Of a DNA stretch of 64,000 nucleotides, positions 19,350 through 28,347 are shown in pieces. The translations under genes and the position numbers were made by a program. Origin of the DNA: Chelatococcus albus (GTDB taxonomy: Bacteria; Pseudomonadota; Alphaproteobacteria; Rhizobiales; Beijerinckiaceae); the NCBI RefSeq assembly GCF_030067675.1, contig NZ_JASJEV010000007.1:62001-126000 (forward strand). The letters are read 5' to 3'. The notes beneath the pieces are model-generated. The model did no database searches and was not told where the DNA came from. It saw only the letters and a program-made list of their open reading frames with translations. Position 1 is the first letter of the stretch. Each line of letters opens with the position of its first letter.

Positions 19350-20660
19350 TCACTCGAACTCCCAGATCCAGACGGCGCCGTCCGCCCCGCGTCCCCCCGG
19401 CTGGCCCGTGGCGCTGTTCGCCACGCAGCCGCCGGAGCCGCCGTCGCCGCGGGCGACGCCCGGCCCGCCCGGCGCGTTGCCCACCTGGCCGCGCGCCCCG
19501 CCGCCAAGGAAGGAGGGCGCGCCATTGCCGGAGACGCCGTTGCCGGCGTCGAGGCGCAGGCCGGGCGCGCCCGCCCCGCCCTCGGCATTGAGGTCGCCGC
19601 CGCCCGCCGTGCCGCCAAGGCCGCCCGGCACCGCCCGGGCGAAACCACCCGCCGCCTGGCCGCGCCCGCCCTGCCCGCCGCCGGCGACGGCATGGGGGCC
19701 GAAGCGCGTCTCGCCGCCCGCCCCGCCGTCGCCGCCCGTGGTCGCGCCGCCGGCGCCGCCGGCACCGACCGCCACCGGCACGCTCGCGAGCGTCGTCACG
19801 TCGAGGAGGCGGAGGGACAGGCCGCCTGCGCCGCCGCCCCCGCCGCAGGCGCCCGCCTCGGCCGCACCGGCGGCGCCCCCGCCGCCTCCGCCGGCGCCGA
19901 GGGCGAAGACGAGGGCGAAGCGCACGCCCGCCGGCCGCTCCCAGGTGCCGGAGACGGTGATCCAGCGGCAGGCGGTGAGGCGCCCGCCGCCTGTGAGGCC
20001 GCCGGGCAGGAGCGCGAGCCGGCCGGTGGCGGCCGAGAGGCGCAGGGCCTCGTGCCAGGTCGCGCCGTCCGGCGAAACCTTGAAGGAAAGGTCGTCGTCG
20101 CCGATCAGCCCGATCTCGGCACGCGCGCCGTAGCCCGACTGGAAGAGGAGCGAGAGCACCTGCCCCGGCCCCTCCTTGTTGAGCTTGCAACGCAGGTCGC
20201 CCGTGCCGCCCTCGCCCGTGCCGCGCGCCGTCACGAGGAGGTCGTTGAGCTTGGCGCTGAAGGGATTGGCGGCATCCGCCGCCGTGCCGAGACCGAGGCG
20301 ATCGAGGTTCTGCAGCGCCCGGCCCGTGAGCGGCACCCAGGCCACGCCATCGAAGACGAGGAGGACCGCCTCGTCGCGCACGAAGGCGCGCCAGCCCTTC
20401 TCGGGGGTGTGGAAGCGCCAGGCGCCGTCGCGGCGCACGGCGATCTCGCCGCGACGCCCGCTCCAGGGGCCGGAGGCGCCCTCCGCCACGATCCAGCGCC
20501 CGCCCTCCGCCGCTTCCGGCGGCGGGGCGGGGAGGTCGCGGTCCTCGACGGAGAGGTGCACGAGGTCGTCGAGCGCGACGAGGGCCTCGTTGTGCGTGAC
20601 GTGCTTCTGCGCCTGGGCCGCCGCAAGAAGCGGCAGCCCGAGGTTTCGCGTCTCGGTCAT
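19350..20660 (-). CDS. DUF2793 tail-fibre-like protein with glycine-rich C-terminal domain
   Basis: 436 residues. Residues 1 to about 130 match the DUF2793 pattern: MTETRNLGLPLLAAAQAQKH, the repeated THNEAL, then W-rich strands such as GRRGEIAVRRDGAW and GVAWVPL. The middle has the jelly-roll-like LIGDDDLSFKVSPDGATWHE. From about residue 250 the chain is a glycine-rich domain with runs of GGGGG and many GGxGG repeats, ending WIWEF. Such tips occur in phage receptor-binding fibres. It directly follows g15, so it is the likely host-recognition fibre of the GTA particle. It is not part of the R. capsulatus core set. Confidence 0.8.
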   Translation of the reverse strand: MTETRNLGLPLLAAAQAQKHVTHNEALVALDDLVHLSVEDRDLPAPPPEAAEGGRWIVAEGASGPWSGRRGEIAVRRDGAWRFHTPEKGWRAFVRDEAVLLVFDGVAWVPLTGRALQNLDRLGLGTAADAANPFSAKLNDLLVTARGTGEGGTGDLRCKLNKEGPGQVLSLLFQSGYGARAEIGLIGDDDLSFKVSPDGATWHEALRLSAATGRLALLPGGLTGGGRLTACRWITVSGTWERPAGVRFALVFALGAGGGGGGAAGAAEAGACGGGGGAGGLSLRLLDVTTLASVPVAVGAGGAGGATTGGDGGAGGETRFGPHAVAGGGQGGRGQAAGGFARAVPGGLGGTAGGGDLNAEGGAGAPGLRLDAGNGVSGNGAPSFLGGGARGQVGNAPGGPGVARGDGGSGGCVANSATGQPGGRGADGAVWIWEFE

Positions 20661-20696
20661 GGCGGGGCTCCGGGGATGCAGGCCGGGGGAGGCCGG

Positions 20697-23600
20697 TCAG
20701 GGAGCGCGAACGGCGACGGTGACGATGCGCACAGCGCCCCGGCCGACAGTGGCGCTCACCTGCGCGAGGCCGAGCGTCAGGCGCGCCTGGGGCATGCCGA
20801 AGTCGGCGAGCTCGTCGGCCGCCGCGTAGCGCAGCAGAGGCGCATCGGCGGCGAGGCGGCGCAGGACAGTGCCGCCCGAGAGGATGTCGGCCTCGTAGCG
20901 CTCGATGCTCTCGCCGAGCGGGATCTCCACCGGCTCCCAGGCATCGCCGCCGGTGCGGCTGCGGCGGACGAAGGCGATGTCGATTCCCGCCGGCCCGCGC
21001 CGCGCAGTTACGTGCACGGGCGGCAGCGGCGCGAGCGCGGCAGCGCCCGGCGTCGCCTCGAAGGCGAGGAATGAGGGGTCCGCGTGGTCGCGCTCGGCCG
21101 GGCCCACCCGGTAGCAGAAGGTTCGTCCCACCTCGTCGAGGCGCGTGGCGAGGGGCACGAGCGCGCGGTCGAGCACGACGGCGGGCGCGCCGGGGGCGAG
21201 CCGGCGCGCCGCCGCCGCCTCCGAGCCGCCGAGGCCGCGCAGGAGCCGCGCAAGGCGGAACGTGCCTTCGCCCACGAGCTCGGCGCGCGCCGCGGTCAGG
21301 ATCTCCCAGGTGCCGTCCGGCCCGCGCAGCGCCAGCGTGTTGGCGCCGGCGAGCGCCCGCCCGTCATCGACGGAGGTGAGCGCCCCGCCCCTGAGCCTCA
21401 CCGTCACCGTCGCGCCCTCGTCCCAGCGCCACAGCGGCCCGGGCCCGAGGGGTGACAGGGTCTCACCAAGGATCGCCGGCAGCTCTGCCACCGCATGGAG
21501 GTCGTAGGCCGCGCCGTCGCCCGAGCGCCAGACGGCGAGGCGCCCCGGCCAGGGATCGGCGAAGACGGCGAGATGCTGCAGCGGCGCCGGGCTCCCGAGG
21601 GCGAGCGGCAAGTCGAGCACCAGTGCGTGAGGCCGCCCCGGCAGGAGCGGCGGGGGCTTCGGCGCGCGCGTGAGGCGCGGGGCCGGCAGGTCGTAGACCG
21701 CAGGCTCGACGGCGCGGGCGGTGACGCGCCGTTCCGCCGCATCGGCGATGCGCGTGATGCGGAAGAGGCGCGGCGCGCTGCCCGTGGGCAGCGCCACCAC
21801 GTCGCCGACCTCGAGGTCGACGCGGCGCGGGCTCAGGCCGAACTCGGCCGTCTCGCGCCCGGTCCAGAGGTCCTGCAGCCAGATGTCGGCGAGGCGCTGG
21901 GCCTCGGCCGGACGCAGCACCGCCGCCACCTCGCCGCCGATCTCGCGGCGGCTGCCGCAGGCGAGGCGGCGCGAGGCCACGGCGGCGCGGCGATAGTCGC
22001 GCTCGCCGTCGACGAAGCCGAGGCGGATCTCGCGCGGCAGCTCCGTCTCCTGCATGCGGCGCAGGCTGAAGGCCGCGTCCTCGCGGCCGGGCACGAGCTC
22101 ATCGGCCGTGAGCGTCGCGACCGCCCGGCCGTTGCGGCCGACGAGGCGCAGGCCCGCCGCCCCCGCCACCGCGTCGAAGCCGAAGGCGCGCGCGAGCGGC
22201 TCCAGCGCCTCGCGGGCCGACATCGGCCGGTCGACGACATAGCCGTCGACGAAGCCGTCGAGGGCGATCTCGGCCGCCGGCGGCAGGCCGTGGTCCGCGA
22301 GGATCGCCGCCGCGAGCCGGTCGAGCGCAACCCCTTCGAGGCGGCCGGTGAGCCAGTGGCCGGTCTCCCAATTGGCGCCGTCGGCCCAGACCACGGAGAG
22401 GTCCGGGAAGGCCGGGAAGGGCCGCGCGTCCCAGGCCCAGGCGAAGATCCGCCCGGGGTCGACCATCGGCCCGCCGTAGACGGGCGAGATGGGGTTCGCC
22501 CCCGCCCGATGTCCCGGCTGCGCGGGATCGAAATGGGTCAGGACGGCCTCGAGGCCCCTCGTCTGCACGAGGTCGTCGCGGCGCCCGTCGGAGAAGGGCG
22601 GCAGGCCGCCCTCGGCCGATTTGGCGTCGGGGAAGACGTTCGGCGCATTGGCGCCCTTGTCCACGGCGGGCAGGCCGACCTCGGTGAGCCAGATGGGCTT
22701 CGCCCGCGGCGCCCAGGCGGTTGCGGCCGTCTCGACGCCGGCGACGCGCTCGACATGGGCGTTGCCCCACCAGCCGGCGAGATCCTTGACGCGGAACACC
22801 CAGGGCTTGCCGTAGGCGCCATCCGTGATCGGCTTGCGCGCCTGCGCCGCGCGCGCGGCGGCATCAGCATAGAACCAGTCGAAGCCCTCGCCCCCCGCGA
22901 CCTGCGACCTCAGATAGGCCGGGTCGCAGGCCGAGCGTGCCGCGGCGCGGTCATGATGGCCCGTGCCGTCGCGCCAGTCGGCGAGCGGCGGGTAGAAGTC
23001 GATGCCCACGGCATCGATCGCCGGCGAGGCCCAGAGCGGATCGAGCGGGAAGCGCACCTCCGCGCCGCCGTCGCGCACGTGGGCGCCGTACTCCGTCCAG
23101 TCCGCGGCGTAGGTGAGGCGCGTGCCGGCGCCGAGCACCGCGCGCAGGTCGGCGGCGAGCCGCACCAGTTCCTCGACCGCCGGGTAGACGCCGGGAGCGG
23201 AGCGCACGCGCGTGAGCCCCACGAGCTCGGAGCCGAGGACGAAACCCTCGACCCCGCCCGCGGCGCGGGCAAGATGGGCATAGTGCAGCGCCTGCCGCCT
23301 GAGGCTCCATTCCTCCGGGCCGCGGTAGACGACGCTTTCGCCCTCGACGGCGAATTCCCCCGGCGCCGCCCGGCCGAAGAAGGCCGAGACCTCGGCCGCG
23401 GCGGCGGGCGTCGCGTCGGGGCTGCCGGGCCGGCCCGGCGCGGGATCGCAGGTGATGCGCCCCCGCCAGGGATAGGCCGGCTGGCGCGCGGCGCCCGTCC
23501 ACGGGTCCGGCCGGACGTTGTCCGCCGGCACGTCCATCATGACGAAGGGATAGAGCACGACCTCGAGGCCGCGCGCCCTGAGTTCGCGCAGGAGACGCAG

Positions 23601-24626
23601 GATGGAGGCGTCCGAGGGCGTGCCGCCGTAGGCCGGCCGGCCGTCGACACGGCTCACCACCTGGGCGGTGGCGCGCGTCAGGCCGGCAACCGACCATTGT
23701 GCTTCGAGCGTCGCCTTCGCATCGGTCTCGACGCGCGGCGCGATGCGGCAGCGGCCGGCACGCAGATCGTCGCCGAACCAGCTCACGACGAGCGACACGC
23801 GCCGCAGGTTCGGGCACAGGCCCTGCAGCGCATCGAGCGAGGCCATGACGTCGCTCGCCCGCTGGAGCTGGTGGCGGTTCTCGGGCCGTGTCACGCCGGG
23901 ATCGAGCGCGCGGCTGACCGCAAGCGTGTCGTAGGCGAACTCGCTCGCGCCCGGGATGAGGTTGACGGCACGGAGCATGGAGCCGAGGCCTGGCACGGGC
24001 CGCACGACCTCGAAGGACAGCTGCGGAATGCGGTTGCCGAAGGGTTCGAGCGGCAGGCGCTCGAGGACGACATAGGCGAGGCCGCGGTAGGCGGGGGCGT
24101 TCTCCGCCCCCTCCTTGGCGACGATGAGCGGGTCCGGCTCCTGGTCCTCGCCGCCGCGATGCAGGCGCATGGCGAGATGGGCAAGGTCGATCTCCCTGCC
24201 GTCGGCCCAGACACGGCGCAGGAAGGCAACCGGCCCCTCGCACAGGCCGACGGCGATATTGGCGTAATAGGCATAGGTCGTCGTCACCGTGCGGGGACCG
24301 CGCGGCGCGCCCTTGCCGCCGGCGCGCGGGGCGCGGGTCACGGTGGTCGTCGCCACCTCCTCGAAGCGCGTCGCCCAGATCAGCGCGCCGCCGATGCGGG
24401 CGCGGCCGTAGACGCGCGGGATGGGCGCGCCTTCGGTCGAGGTCAGCCCCTCCATGGTCTTCAACCGCGGCCCCTCGACGTAGCGCGTGCTGCCGTCGGC
24501 GAAGAGGGCCCCGTCGACGGCCGCCCCGGCCATGGCGCCGAGCGCGCGGCCCACCACGGCCCCGACCGGTCCGCCGACGAGGCCGCCGACGGCGGCGCCT
24601 GCCACCTGCAGAACGAGTGTCGCCAT
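20697..24626 (-). CDS. GTA tail host-specificity protein (ORFg15-like, GTA TIM-barrel domain)
   Basis: 1309 residues, the usual size for the GTA g15 megatron. It begins MATLVLQVAGAAVGGLVGGP, the family start. A TIM-barrel-like region carries GIDFYPPLADWRDG, and a phage-tail (rift/FN3-like) C-terminal half follows. It forms the baseplate hub and spike that contacts the recipient cell. An in-frame ATG at 24695 would add 23 residues but does not resemble the family. The gene follows the NlpC/P60 peptidase g14 after 75 bases. Confidence 0.93.
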   Translation of the reverse strand: MATLVLQVAGAAVGGLVGGPVGAVVGRALGAMAGAAVDGALFADGSTRYVEGPRLKTMEGLTSTEGAPIPRVYGRARIGGALIWATRFEEVATTTVTRAPRAGGKGAPRGPRTVTTTYAYYANIAVGLCEGPVAFLRRVWADGREIDLAHLAMRLHRGGEDQEPDPLIVAKEGAENAPAYRGLAYVVLERLPLEPFGNRIPQLSFEVVRPVPGLGSMLRAVNLIPGASEFAYDTLAVSRALDPGVTRPENRHQLQRASDVMASLDALQGLCPNLRRVSLVVSWFGDDLRAGRCRIAPRVETDAKATLEAQWSVAGLTRATAQVVSRVDGRPAYGGTPSDASILRLLRELRARGLEVVLYPFVMMDVPADNVRPDPWTGAARQPAYPWRGRITCDPAPGRPGSPDATPAAAAEVSAFFGRAAPGEFAVEGESVVYRGPEEWSLRRQALHYAHLARAAGGVEGFVLGSELVGLTRVRSAPGVYPAVEELVRLAADLRAVLGAGTRLTYAADWTEYGAHVRDGGAEVRFPLDPLWASPAIDAVGIDFYPPLADWRDGTGHHDRAAARSACDPAYLRSQVAGGEGFDWFYADAAARAAQARKPITDGAYGKPWVFRVKDLAGWWGNAHVERVAGVETAATAWAPRAKPIWLTEVGLPAVDKGANAPNVFPDAKSAEGGLPPFSDGRRDDLVQTRGLEAVLTHFDPAQPGHRAGANPISPVYGGPMVDPGRIFAWAWDARPFPAFPDLSVVWADGANWETGHWLTGRLEGVALDRLAAAILADHGLPPAAEIALDGFVDGYVVDRPMSAREALEPLARAFGFDAVAGAAGLRLVGRNGRAVATLTADELVPGREDAAFSLRRMQETELPREIRLGFVDGERDYRRAAVASRRLACGSRREIGGEVAAVLRPAEAQRLADIWLQDLWTGRETAEFGLSPRRVDLEVGDVVALPTGSAPRLFRITRIADAAERRVTARAVEPAVYDLPAPRLTRAPKPPPLLPGRPHALVLDLPLALGSPAPLQHLAVFADPWPGRLAVWRSGDGAAYDLHAVAELPAILGETLSPLGPGPLWRWDEGATVTVRLRGGALTSVDDGRALAGANTLALRGPDGTWEILTAARAELVGEGTFRLARLLRGLGGSEAAAARRLAPGAPAVVLDRALVPLATRLDEVGRTFCYRVGPAERDHADPSFLAFEATPGAAALAPLPPVHVTARRGPAGIDIAFVRRSRTGGDAWEPVEIPLGESIERYEADILSGGTVLRRLAADAPLLRYAAADELADFGMPQARLTLGLAQVSATVGRGAVRIVTVAVRAP

Positions 24627-24701
24627 GGACGGGAAGCCTTTCGATGAAGAAAGTTGAGGAACGGCGCCGTCGCTTCGCGCGGGAAGCACTTGCATGCCCC
24701 C

Positions 24702-25157
24702 TCACCCCGCCTCCACGCCGGGGAAGCGGAAGGCGAAGGCGAGGTGGCGGCGCCACCAGGGCGTGAGCGCCACTTCCGCCACCGCCGCGCCGTCGTGGGC
24801 GTGGATCATGGCGTGCGGACCGCTCGCGATGCCGGCGTGCTTCGCGGGCAGATGGTCGCGCCAGCGGAAGAGGAGCACGTCGCCCGCGCCGAAGGCCGCC
24901 GGATCGACGGCGACGAGATGGCGGGCCGCTGCCTCGGCCAGCGCCTCACCGCCGGCGGCCTCCGCCCAGTCGGACGCATAGGGCGGCGGGAGCTCCGGCT
25001 CCGGCCCGACGACGGCGCGCCAGACGCCGCGCACGAGGCCGAGGCAGTCGCAGCCGACTCCCTTCAGGCTCGCCTGATGGCGGTAGGGCGTGCCGATCCA
25101 GGCGCGCGCCTCGGCCACCAGCGCTGTGCGGGTGATGCCGCCAGCGGCGGCGCTCAT
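24702..25157 (-). CDS. GTA NlpC/P60 peptidase (ORFg14-like)
   Basis: 151 residues. The N-terminus ALVAEARAWIGTPYRHQASL and GVGCDCLGLVRGVWR hold the catalytic Cys (the Cys before LGL, near residue 35). KHAGIAS supplies the catalytic His, followed by a Trp-rich C-terminus. The family cleaves cell-wall peptides during DNA injection. The ATG at 25157 overlaps the g13 stop by four bases (ATGA), indicating coupled translation. Confidence 0.93.
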   Translation of the reverse strand: MSAAAGGITRTALVAEARAWIGTPYRHQASLKGVGCDCLGLVRGVWRAVVGPEPELPPPYASDWAEAAGGEALAEAAARHLVAVDPAAFGAGDVLLFRWRDHLPAKHAGIASGPHAMIHAHDGAAVAEVALTPWWRRHLAFAFRFPGVEAG

Positions 25158-26047
25158 CGGAACAGGCTCCCGCCGTCGAGCCCCGCCTCGCCCTCGCGCG
25201 GCAGGCGCAGGATGAAATCGTCGCCCGGCATGTGCGGGAAGCCGCGGAAGTTCACACCGTTGCCGAACTTGTCCCGGCAGGTGGCGAAGCGCTTGTCGCA
25301 GCCCGCCGTGATGCGGAAGCTGTCGCCCACGGCGATCGGCCGCGGCATGGGCTGCCACAGCACGATCTCGGGCGCAGGCGGCGCATGGCGGTGGAGCTTC
25401 ACCTCGACGCTGCCCCCGGCATTCGCCCCGCTCGTCCAGGTGACGAGGCCGCCGGTGAACCAGCCATCCGCGTGCGCCGTGAGCCCCACGGCGGCGAAGC
25501 CGAGGCGCCCGTCCGTCGCCGTCACCCGCGCCTCGGCGGCGAAACGCGGATCGGCGAGGGCCACGCGGCAGCGGGCGTCGCCCAGGTCGGCCGAGCAGGT
25601 CGGCCGGTAGAGGCGGCCCTGCTCCTCGTCGAGGCGGTGCATGGCGCCGCGCAGCTCGGCGACGAAGGCCCGCTCGCTGCGCCGGATCTCGCCGATCGTA
25701 CCGACATCGAGGAGCAGACGTTCATCGACGTCCGACCAGTCGACGAGCCAGGTCTCGACGGCCGCTCCATCGTAGAGGCCCGATGCAAGCTCGTACTCCG
25801 TGATCCCGGCGGCGACAAGGGCGCCTGCCACCTCACCGCCGCCCACCGCGAAGCCGAGCTCGGCGGTCGCCTCCGCCGCCTCGAGGCCCGTGCGGGCGAG
25901 GAAGGCGACGCCGGCGAAGGCAAGGTCGCGGTCGTGGTCGGTGAAGCCGAGCCGCGCGCCGTCGCGGCGCGTGAGAAGCCAGCAGCGACACAGCGTCGTG
26001 GCGCCGCCCCCGAGGCGGGCGGCCAGGCCCGCGGGCAGGTTGCGCAT
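25154..26047 (-). CDS. GTA baseplate protein DUF2163 (ORFg13-like)
   Basis: 297 residues. It starts MRNLPAGLAARLGGGATTLC with GAGGAG about 8 bases upstream. The segment CRCWLLTRRDGARLGFTDHD and the C-terminus CDKRFATCRDKFGNGVNFRG are diagnostic of the DUF2163/phage BR0599 family. In RcGTA structures this family forms the hub beneath g12. It is coupled to g14 by a four-base overlap. A 184-base gap holding a dispersed repeat separates it from g12, unusual for a normally compact cluster. Confidence 0.92.
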   Translation of the reverse strand: MRNLPAGLAARLGGGATTLCRCWLLTRRDGARLGFTDHDRDLAFAGVAFLARTGLEAAEATAELGFAVGGGEVAGALVAAGITEYELASGLYDGAAVETWLVDWSDVDERLLLDVGTIGEIRRSERAFVAELRGAMHRLDEEQGRLYRPTCSADLGDARCRVALADPRFAAEARVTATDGRLGFAAVGLTAHADGWFTGGLVTWTSGANAGGSVEVKLHRHAPPAPEIVLWQPMPRPIAVGDSFRITAGCDKRFATCRDKFGNGVNFRGFPHMPGDDFILRLPREGEAGLDGGSLFR

Positions 26048-26115
26048 GCGGGATCTCCTCGGAAGGTGCCTTCCGCGCAATGCGGCGAGCCGGCAGTTGG
26101 CGCGGGCCCGCCGAT

Positions 26116-26210
26116 GGTCATCCCGGGGCGGCCGCAGGCCGCCCCGGGATGACGGGCGGAGGAGGTTGGACAGCCGCACAGCGGCTTCCGGGGTGACGGT
26201 GTGTGGTTCG
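26116..26210. repeat. Dispersed intergenic repeat, copy 3, inside GTA cluster between g12 and g13
   Basis: GTCATCCCGGGGCGGCC and GGCCGCCCCGGGATGAC form a near-perfect long hairpin. CAGCCGCACAGCGGCTTCC and GGGGTGACGG follow, the same end block found near 31.6 and 64.0 kb. Confidence 0.8.
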
Positions 26211-26230
26211 CGGCGACGAGCTGCACCGGT

Positions 26231-26875
26231 TCACGGCAGGATCTCGACGAGCGGAATGCGCGGGATCTCGCCGGCGGCGAAGGCGGCGAGGTCAATCTCG
26301 AGCGCGTCCGTGTCGAAGCGCACCGGCACGTCGAAGGCAAAGCCCGCCGTCACGGCCGCACCCGGCGGCGGCACCTCGCCGTCGCGGAAGGTGACGAGGC
26401 CGGTCGTCACGTCGCAGTCGAAATGCAGCCCCTCGACCTTCTCCGTGCCCGCGACCGCTACCCGCACGGAGCCGGCGACGGGCTTGGCGATGGGCCGCAG
26501 ATAAGGCGCGTGGGCGCCGCCGTAGGTCTTGACGAGCTGGAAGCTCGCCCGTGCCCCGTCGCCCGTGCCGAGCGCCTGGTCCTTCGGCGTCGGCGGGCGC
26601 GAGGGCGGGCCGGAGCGGAAGTCGACCCGGTCGTGCCAGCGGAAGCCGTAGAGCCGCCCGCGCCGCTCCTCGAAGAAGGCGAGGACGGCATGGAGCGCAT
26701 CGAGCGTCTTGACGCCGTAGCCGGCGTCGTAGCGGCGGCGCGAATGGGCCCAGCGCGCGTTGCGATGCTCGCGGCCGGAGCCCAGCGTGACGATGTCCGT
26801 GCGCCGCTCCGGCCCGCCGCGGCTCGCGAGCGCCACGTCGAGGGGAAAGCGCAGCTCGTGGAAATCGGCGGGCAT
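26231..26875 (-). CDS. GTA distal tail protein DUF2460 (ORFg12-like)
   Basis: 214 residues with the DUF2460 landmarks: FHELRFPLDVALASRGGPER at the start and HRNARWAHSRRRYDAGYGVK. Further on are LYGFRWHDRVDFRSG and the C-terminal GFAFDVPVRFDTDALEIDLA. It joins the tail tube to the baseplate. It starts at ATG 26875, 18 bases after the tape-measure stop. Confidence 0.93.
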   Translation of the reverse strand: MPADFHELRFPLDVALASRGGPERRTDIVTLGSGREHRNARWAHSRRRYDAGYGVKTLDALHAVLAFFEERRGRLYGFRWHDRVDFRSGPPSRPPTPKDQALGTGDGARASFQLVKTYGGAHAPYLRPIAKPVAGSVRVAVAGTEKVEGLHFDCDVTTGLVTFRDGEVPPPGAAVTAGFAFDVPVRFDTDALEIDLAAFAAGEIPRIPLVEILP

Positions 26876-26893
26876 GGGCGCACCTCCCTCGCG

Positions 26894-27547
26894 TCACAGC
26901 GCCCGCCGGCCGCGGGCCACGGCGCGGGCGACGGCGGCGGCGACCTGCGCCTCCGAGCGGCGGAAGCTCTCGACGTCGCTCGCCGCGACATTGACGGTGA
27001 CGGCAAGCGGCCGCTCGCGCCCGGCGGCCGCGCGCACGCCGAGCCGCCCGTCCGGCCCGCGGGCGAGCGGCATGATGGCCTCCGCCCCGAGCTCGCCCAT
27101 GAGCCCGAGCCCGCGCGCCAGGGGAAAATAGGTCGGCGCCGCGACGACGCCGCCCTCGGCGAAGGGCTGCACGAGGCCGCGCGCCACAACGTTGCCGCGG
27201 GCGTTGGGAACCACGAGGGGCGAGCCGAGCTGCTTGCCGACCTCCGACAGATCTGGTCCTATCGGCAGGATATTCTTGAAGAGTCCTTCCGATAACGTCT
27301 TCAGCGCCTGGGTCAGGCCGAGCTCGAGCGGCTTGAAGGCGAGGCGCGCAGCGAATTCCGAGAACTTCCTGCCCATGCCCTTGAGAACGTCATCGAATTT
27401 CCTGCCTTCGACGAGCCCCTTCGCAAAAGCATTGGAGAGAGATCGGCCGAGATCGTCGCTGAGCTTCTTGACGCTCCTGAGCTGTTCGTTGAGAGCGTCT
27501 ATTCTTTCGGGTCTGTCATCCCTGTATTCATGGTTGTCCATCTGCAT
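26894..27547 (-). CDS. GTA tail tape-measure protein (ORFg11-like)
   Basis: 217 residues, typical of the short GTA tape measure. The N-terminal part is helical (LNEQLRSVKKLSDDLGRSLS) and continues with FKPLELGLTQALKTLSEGLF. The C-terminal part has the family segments GVVAAPTYFPL, GLMGELGAEAIMPLARGPDG and VTVNVAASDVESFRRSEAQV. ATG 27547 has GGGAAGGA just upstream; ATG 27541 is an alternative. The 5' half (above about 27235) is markedly less GC-rich than the 3' half and than neighbouring genes, suggesting replacement by recombination together with the adjoining lipoprotein gene. Confidence 0.88.
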   Translation of the reverse strand: MQMDNHEYRDDRPERIDALNEQLRSVKKLSDDLGRSLSNAFAKGLVEGRKFDDVLKGMGRKFSEFAARLAFKPLELGLTQALKTLSEGLFKNILPIGPDLSEVGKQLGSPLVVPNARGNVVARGLVQPFAEGGVVAAPTYFPLARGLGLMGELGAEAIMPLARGPDGRLGVRAAAGRERPLAVTVNVAASDVESFRRSEAQVAAAVARAVARGRRAL

Positions 27548-27596
27548 TTCCTTCCCCCACCGTCACCGGCCTGGGCATCCGTTACGGTTCCTGCTC

Positions 27597-27854
27597 ATGA
27601 TCTTGGCAGCATCTCTGGCAGCCGGGTGCGTCCGCACGGCTCCCAGGCACGACGTCTACACCTTCAGGCGGATGCCCGACGCCAAGGACCCTTTTCAGAG
27701 CGCAAGGGTCTCCTGCGATTACGAATCGCAGAAATTCGCGGTCACTGCGCCGCCGGAGCGCGGCGCATCGATCATCAATCTGCAAAGGGAACAGCTCTAT
27801 CTTGCCTGCATGAAATCGAAGGGATTCCTGATGACCAAGCATTGGGAGGAATGA
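27597..27854 (+). CDS. Small putative lipoprotein inserted in the GTA cluster on the opposite strand
   Basis: About 85 residues. A short hydrophobic N-terminus runs into the lipobox LAAGC. The mature part has VSCDYESQKFAVTAPPERGA and ends LYLACMKSKGFLMTKHWEE, a layout common among small envelope lipoproteins. The ATG at 27597 gives an unusually short signal sequence with no charge and no clear ribosome binding site, so the true start is uncertain. It is divergent from g11 and lies between g11 and g10.1, where RcGTA has no gene. Base composition is lower in GC than its surroundings, arguing for transfer. Confidence 0.6.
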   Translation: MILAASLAAGCVRTAPRHDVYTFRRMPDAKDPFQSARVSCDYESQKFAVTAPPERGASIINLQREQLYLACMKSKGFLMTKHWEE

Positions 27855-28000
27855 TGCGCGGCGGCCCGCCCCATCTCTTCGCTGGCTTGCAGCCCATTCC
27901 GTCGTTCGCCCTGTCGGCCGCCTGCGCTCGCCGGCCGACAGGTTTCACCGACGAATTCCGGGAAACCGCCGGTCGAGGCCACCCGCATGGCTGCCGCCGC

Positions 28001-28100
28001 TGCGCCTTCCCGATCACCCGCATCGGTTCTGGTTCCCGGGCTCGGCCTGCGGCCGTCCCGGGATGACCGGCAACGGTTCTCGCGCGAGCCTCGCTTCCGG
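28001..28100 (-). repeat. Dispersed intergenic repeat, copy 4 (inverted), inside GTA cluster
   Basis: The reverse complement contains GGCTCGCGCGAGAACC, GGTCATCCCGGGACGG and ACCAGAACCGATGCG in the family order. It separates the inserted lipoprotein gene from g10.1. Confidence 0.8.
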
Positions 28101-28119
28101 CAGCGGCCGCCCCCGCCCG

Positions 28120-28347
28120 CTACCCGTCGGGGAAGGCGCGCATCAGCGCCGCAAGCTCCGCCCGGCCGGGCGGCGCGGGTGCGGCAGCCGGCCCGGCGAA
28201 CCCTTCGACGGCGGCGGCGAGCTCGCGCGGCGTCAGGCGCCAGAAGGCGTCGGGGCCGAGCCGCAGGACGCCGAGGCCGAAGGCCATGACCTCGCGCCAG
28301 GGGAAGGGGCGCGGCGCCCCGCCCTCCCCGCGCCCTGCGGCGATCAA
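28120..28347 (-). CDS. GTA small protein g10.1 (rcc01693/TIGR02216 family)
   Basis: 75 residues. The core FPWREVMAFGLGVLRLGPDA then FWRLTPRELAAAVEGF is diagnostic of the TIGR02216 family, encoded between the tail chaperone g10 and the tape measure. The ATG at 28347 overlaps the g10 stop (ATGA), so it is translationally coupled. It is probably part of a two-protein tail assembly chaperone with g10. Confidence 0.9.
   Translation of the reverse strand: MIAAGRGEGGAPRPFPWREVMAFGLGVLRLGPDAFWRLTPRELAAAVEGFAGPAAAPAPPGRAELAALMRAFPDG

Noticed and set aside
21495-24647. Plus-strand frame of over 1000 codons opposite g15
   Set aside because: Codon-bias shadow of the g15 gene; no recognisable domains.
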